Source of the DNA: Anaerolineales bacterium UBA6128 | Lineage (GTDB): Bacteria > Chloroflexota > Anaerolineae > UBA1429 | Direction: 5' to 3' | Length of the DNA stretch: 6,845 bases | NCBI GenBank assembly: GCA_002423325.1 | Contig: DIVQ01000227.1 | Coordinates: forward strand, 1-6,845 | Notes under the pieces: generated by a model | What the model saw: the letters and a program-made list of their open reading frames with translations, nothing else | Told to the model about the DNA's origin: nothing | The model's database searches: none | Translations under genes and position numbers: made by a program | Shown here: piece after piece, positions 6,083-6,845 of the stretch | Numbering within the stretch: the stretch's first letter is position 1 | Layout: each line of letters starts with the position of its first letter

Positions 6083-6703
6083 ATGGACGCGACAGAAGAG
6101 TGCGCGCGGCCCTGGCGTGAGTTCGCCGGGTACGGCGAGGCGGTGCGGCGGTATGGCGAGCCGGTGGAGCGCTGGTATGACTATGGCGTGGGGCCGCAGG
6201 CGTTTGAGGAGCGCCAACTGGCGCTGAGCAAACGCGAGGCTGAGGTGGTGTTGGCTTTGCGCCGCCCCAGCGGGCGCTATTTGCTGCACACCAAGTGGTT
6301 CTACCCGCAGGGCACGTATCGCCTGCTGTCGGGCGGCATCAAGCGGGGAGAGGCCCTGCTGACGGCTGTGGCGCGCGAACTGCGCGAAGAGACCAGCCTG
6401 AGCGGGCGGGTTGAGCGCTTCCTCGCGGTGCAGCGCCACGTCTTTCGCCTGCAGGATCAGGTCGTGCCCTTTACCAGCTTTATCGTTCTCGTGGCGGGAG
6501 ATGAGGGCGTCGTCTCGCCCCTGGACGCCGGCGAGGGCATTACCGAGTTCCGCGAGGTTCCGTTGGACGAGTTGGCGGTGGCGGCTTGCCAACTCGAGGC
6601 GCTGCCGTCCGACTGGGTGGACTGGGGGCGCTTCAGGGCTACGGCCCATCGCCTGGTGGTCGAGTTGCTGATGGGGCAGGGGGGCGAATGTCAGCAGGGG
6701 TGA
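6083..6703 (+). CDS. Nudix (NUDIX) family hydrolase
   Basis: Predicted pyrophosphohydrolase of nucleoside-diphosphate-linked compounds; the substrate cannot be read from sequence. The Nudix box spans 84-106: Gly84, five residues, Glu90, seven residues, then RELREETSL (98-106). The metal-binding Glu residues Glu99, Glu102 and Glu103 are present. The usual Gly near the end of the box (EExGU) is Ser105 here. Ahead of the box is a strand region (EVVLALRRPSGRYLLHTKWFY) and an N-terminal segment of about 50 charged and aromatic residues, with no membrane helix. The protein has 206 residues, larger than minimal MutT-type enzymes of about 130-160. It starts at ATG 6083, preceded by GGAGGG, and overlaps the start of mnmG, so it should be co-translated. 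It is divergent from the ECF sigma operon. Family assignment is firm, function open. Confidence 0.9.
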   Translation: MDATEECARPWREFAGYGEAVRRYGEPVERWYDYGVGPQAFEERQLALSKREAEVVLALRRPSGRYLLHTKWFYPQGTYRLLSGGIKRGEALLTAVARELREETSLSGRVERFLAVQRHVFRLQDQVVPFTSFIVLVAGDEGVVSPLDAGEGITEFREVPLDELAVAACQLEALPSDWVDWGRFRATAHRLVVELLMGQGGECQQG

Positions 6704-6845
6704 GCGAGTTCCTCCCGTTCGCGCGTTACCAGGTCATCGTGGTGGGCGCGGGGCACGCCGGCTGTGAGGCGGCGCTGGCCAGCGCGCGCATGGGCCGGCG
6801 CACCCTGCTCGTCACGATGAACCTGGACCTGGTGGCGCAGATGCC
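6688..6845 (+). CDS. mnmG: tRNA uridine-34 carboxymethylaminomethyl modification enzyme MnmG, N-terminal fragment (3' partial)
   Basis: FAD-dependent enzyme (GidA) that, with MnmE, modifies uridine 34 in the wobble position of certain tRNAs. Only the first 52 residues or so are in the window. They show the FAD-binding Rossmann start YQVIVVGAGHAGCEAA, with the GxGxxG dinucleotide motif, followed by the typical SARMGRRTLLVTMNLDLVAQMP. The start is not certain. ATG 6688, with AGGGGGG at 6678-6684 just before it, overlaps the Nudix gene by 16 bases. GTG 6700 makes a 4-base GTGA overlap and a more usual short leader, but has no well-placed ribosome binding site. I prefer the ATG. The gene runs off the right edge; the MnmE-partner regions are not visible. 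Confidence 0.93.
   Translation, partial: MSAGVSEFLPFARYQVIVVGAGHAGCEAALASARMGRRTLLVTMNLDLVAQM

Noticed and set aside
6056..6649. Minus-strand open frame of 197 codons antisense to the Nudix gene
   Set aside because: The plus strand encodes a full Nudix box; this is its shadow.

Overview
The window is about two thirds G+C and almost fully coding. It reads as an ordinary chromosomal stretch of a high-G+C bacterium. The nadK/recN neighbourhood, the B-box zinc-finger membrane protein and the small-insert membrane protein beginning MDYGK fit best with Chloroflexota (Anaerolineae-like). That placement is inference from protein style and gene order; no marker here settles it. I see no transposase, phage gene, CRISPR array, tRNA or rRNA.

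Layout. (1) Bases 2-3622, plus strand: one tight run of four genes. These are the 3' end of hisS (histidyl-tRNA synthetase), nadK (NAD kinase), a small B-box zinc-finger membrane protein of unknown function, and recN (SMC-like DNA repair ATPase). Junctions are a 4-bp ATGA overlap, a 28-bp overlap and a 17-bp gap, so co-transcription and translational coupling are likely. (2) Bases 3623-3710: an 88-bp convergent spacer with a 13-bp perfect inverted repeat around a smaller hairpin, probably a terminator used from both sides. (3) Bases 3711-5912, minus strand: a three-gene signalling operon in the order ECF sigma factor, membrane-bound zinc-finger anti-sigma factor, polytopic membrane protein of unknown function. 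Overlaps are 17 and 19 bp. (4) Bases 5913-6082: a 170-bp divergent intergenic region with candidate promoters for both sides and a 10-bp direct repeat. (5) Bases 6083-6845, plus strand: a Nudix hydrolase overlapping the start of mnmG (tRNA U34 modification), which runs off the end.

How the genes work together. The first operon groups housekeeping functions (translation, NADP supply, recombinational repair); nadK-recN proximity is known in other bacteria, and the zinc-finger membrane protein between them is the unexplained member. The minus-strand operon looks like a self-contained envelope-sensing module: a membrane anti-sigma would hold the sigma factor until a signal, and the last gene is a candidate sensor, transporter or target. 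A promoter-like site in front of the Nudix gene can be read as either housekeeping or ECF type, so the Nudix-mnmG operon may belong to the sigma factor's regulon; this is a hypothesis.

I found no clearly undescribed system. The points most worth a second look are the B-box membrane protein, the sigma/anti-sigma/membrane-protein trio and the divergent promoter region.
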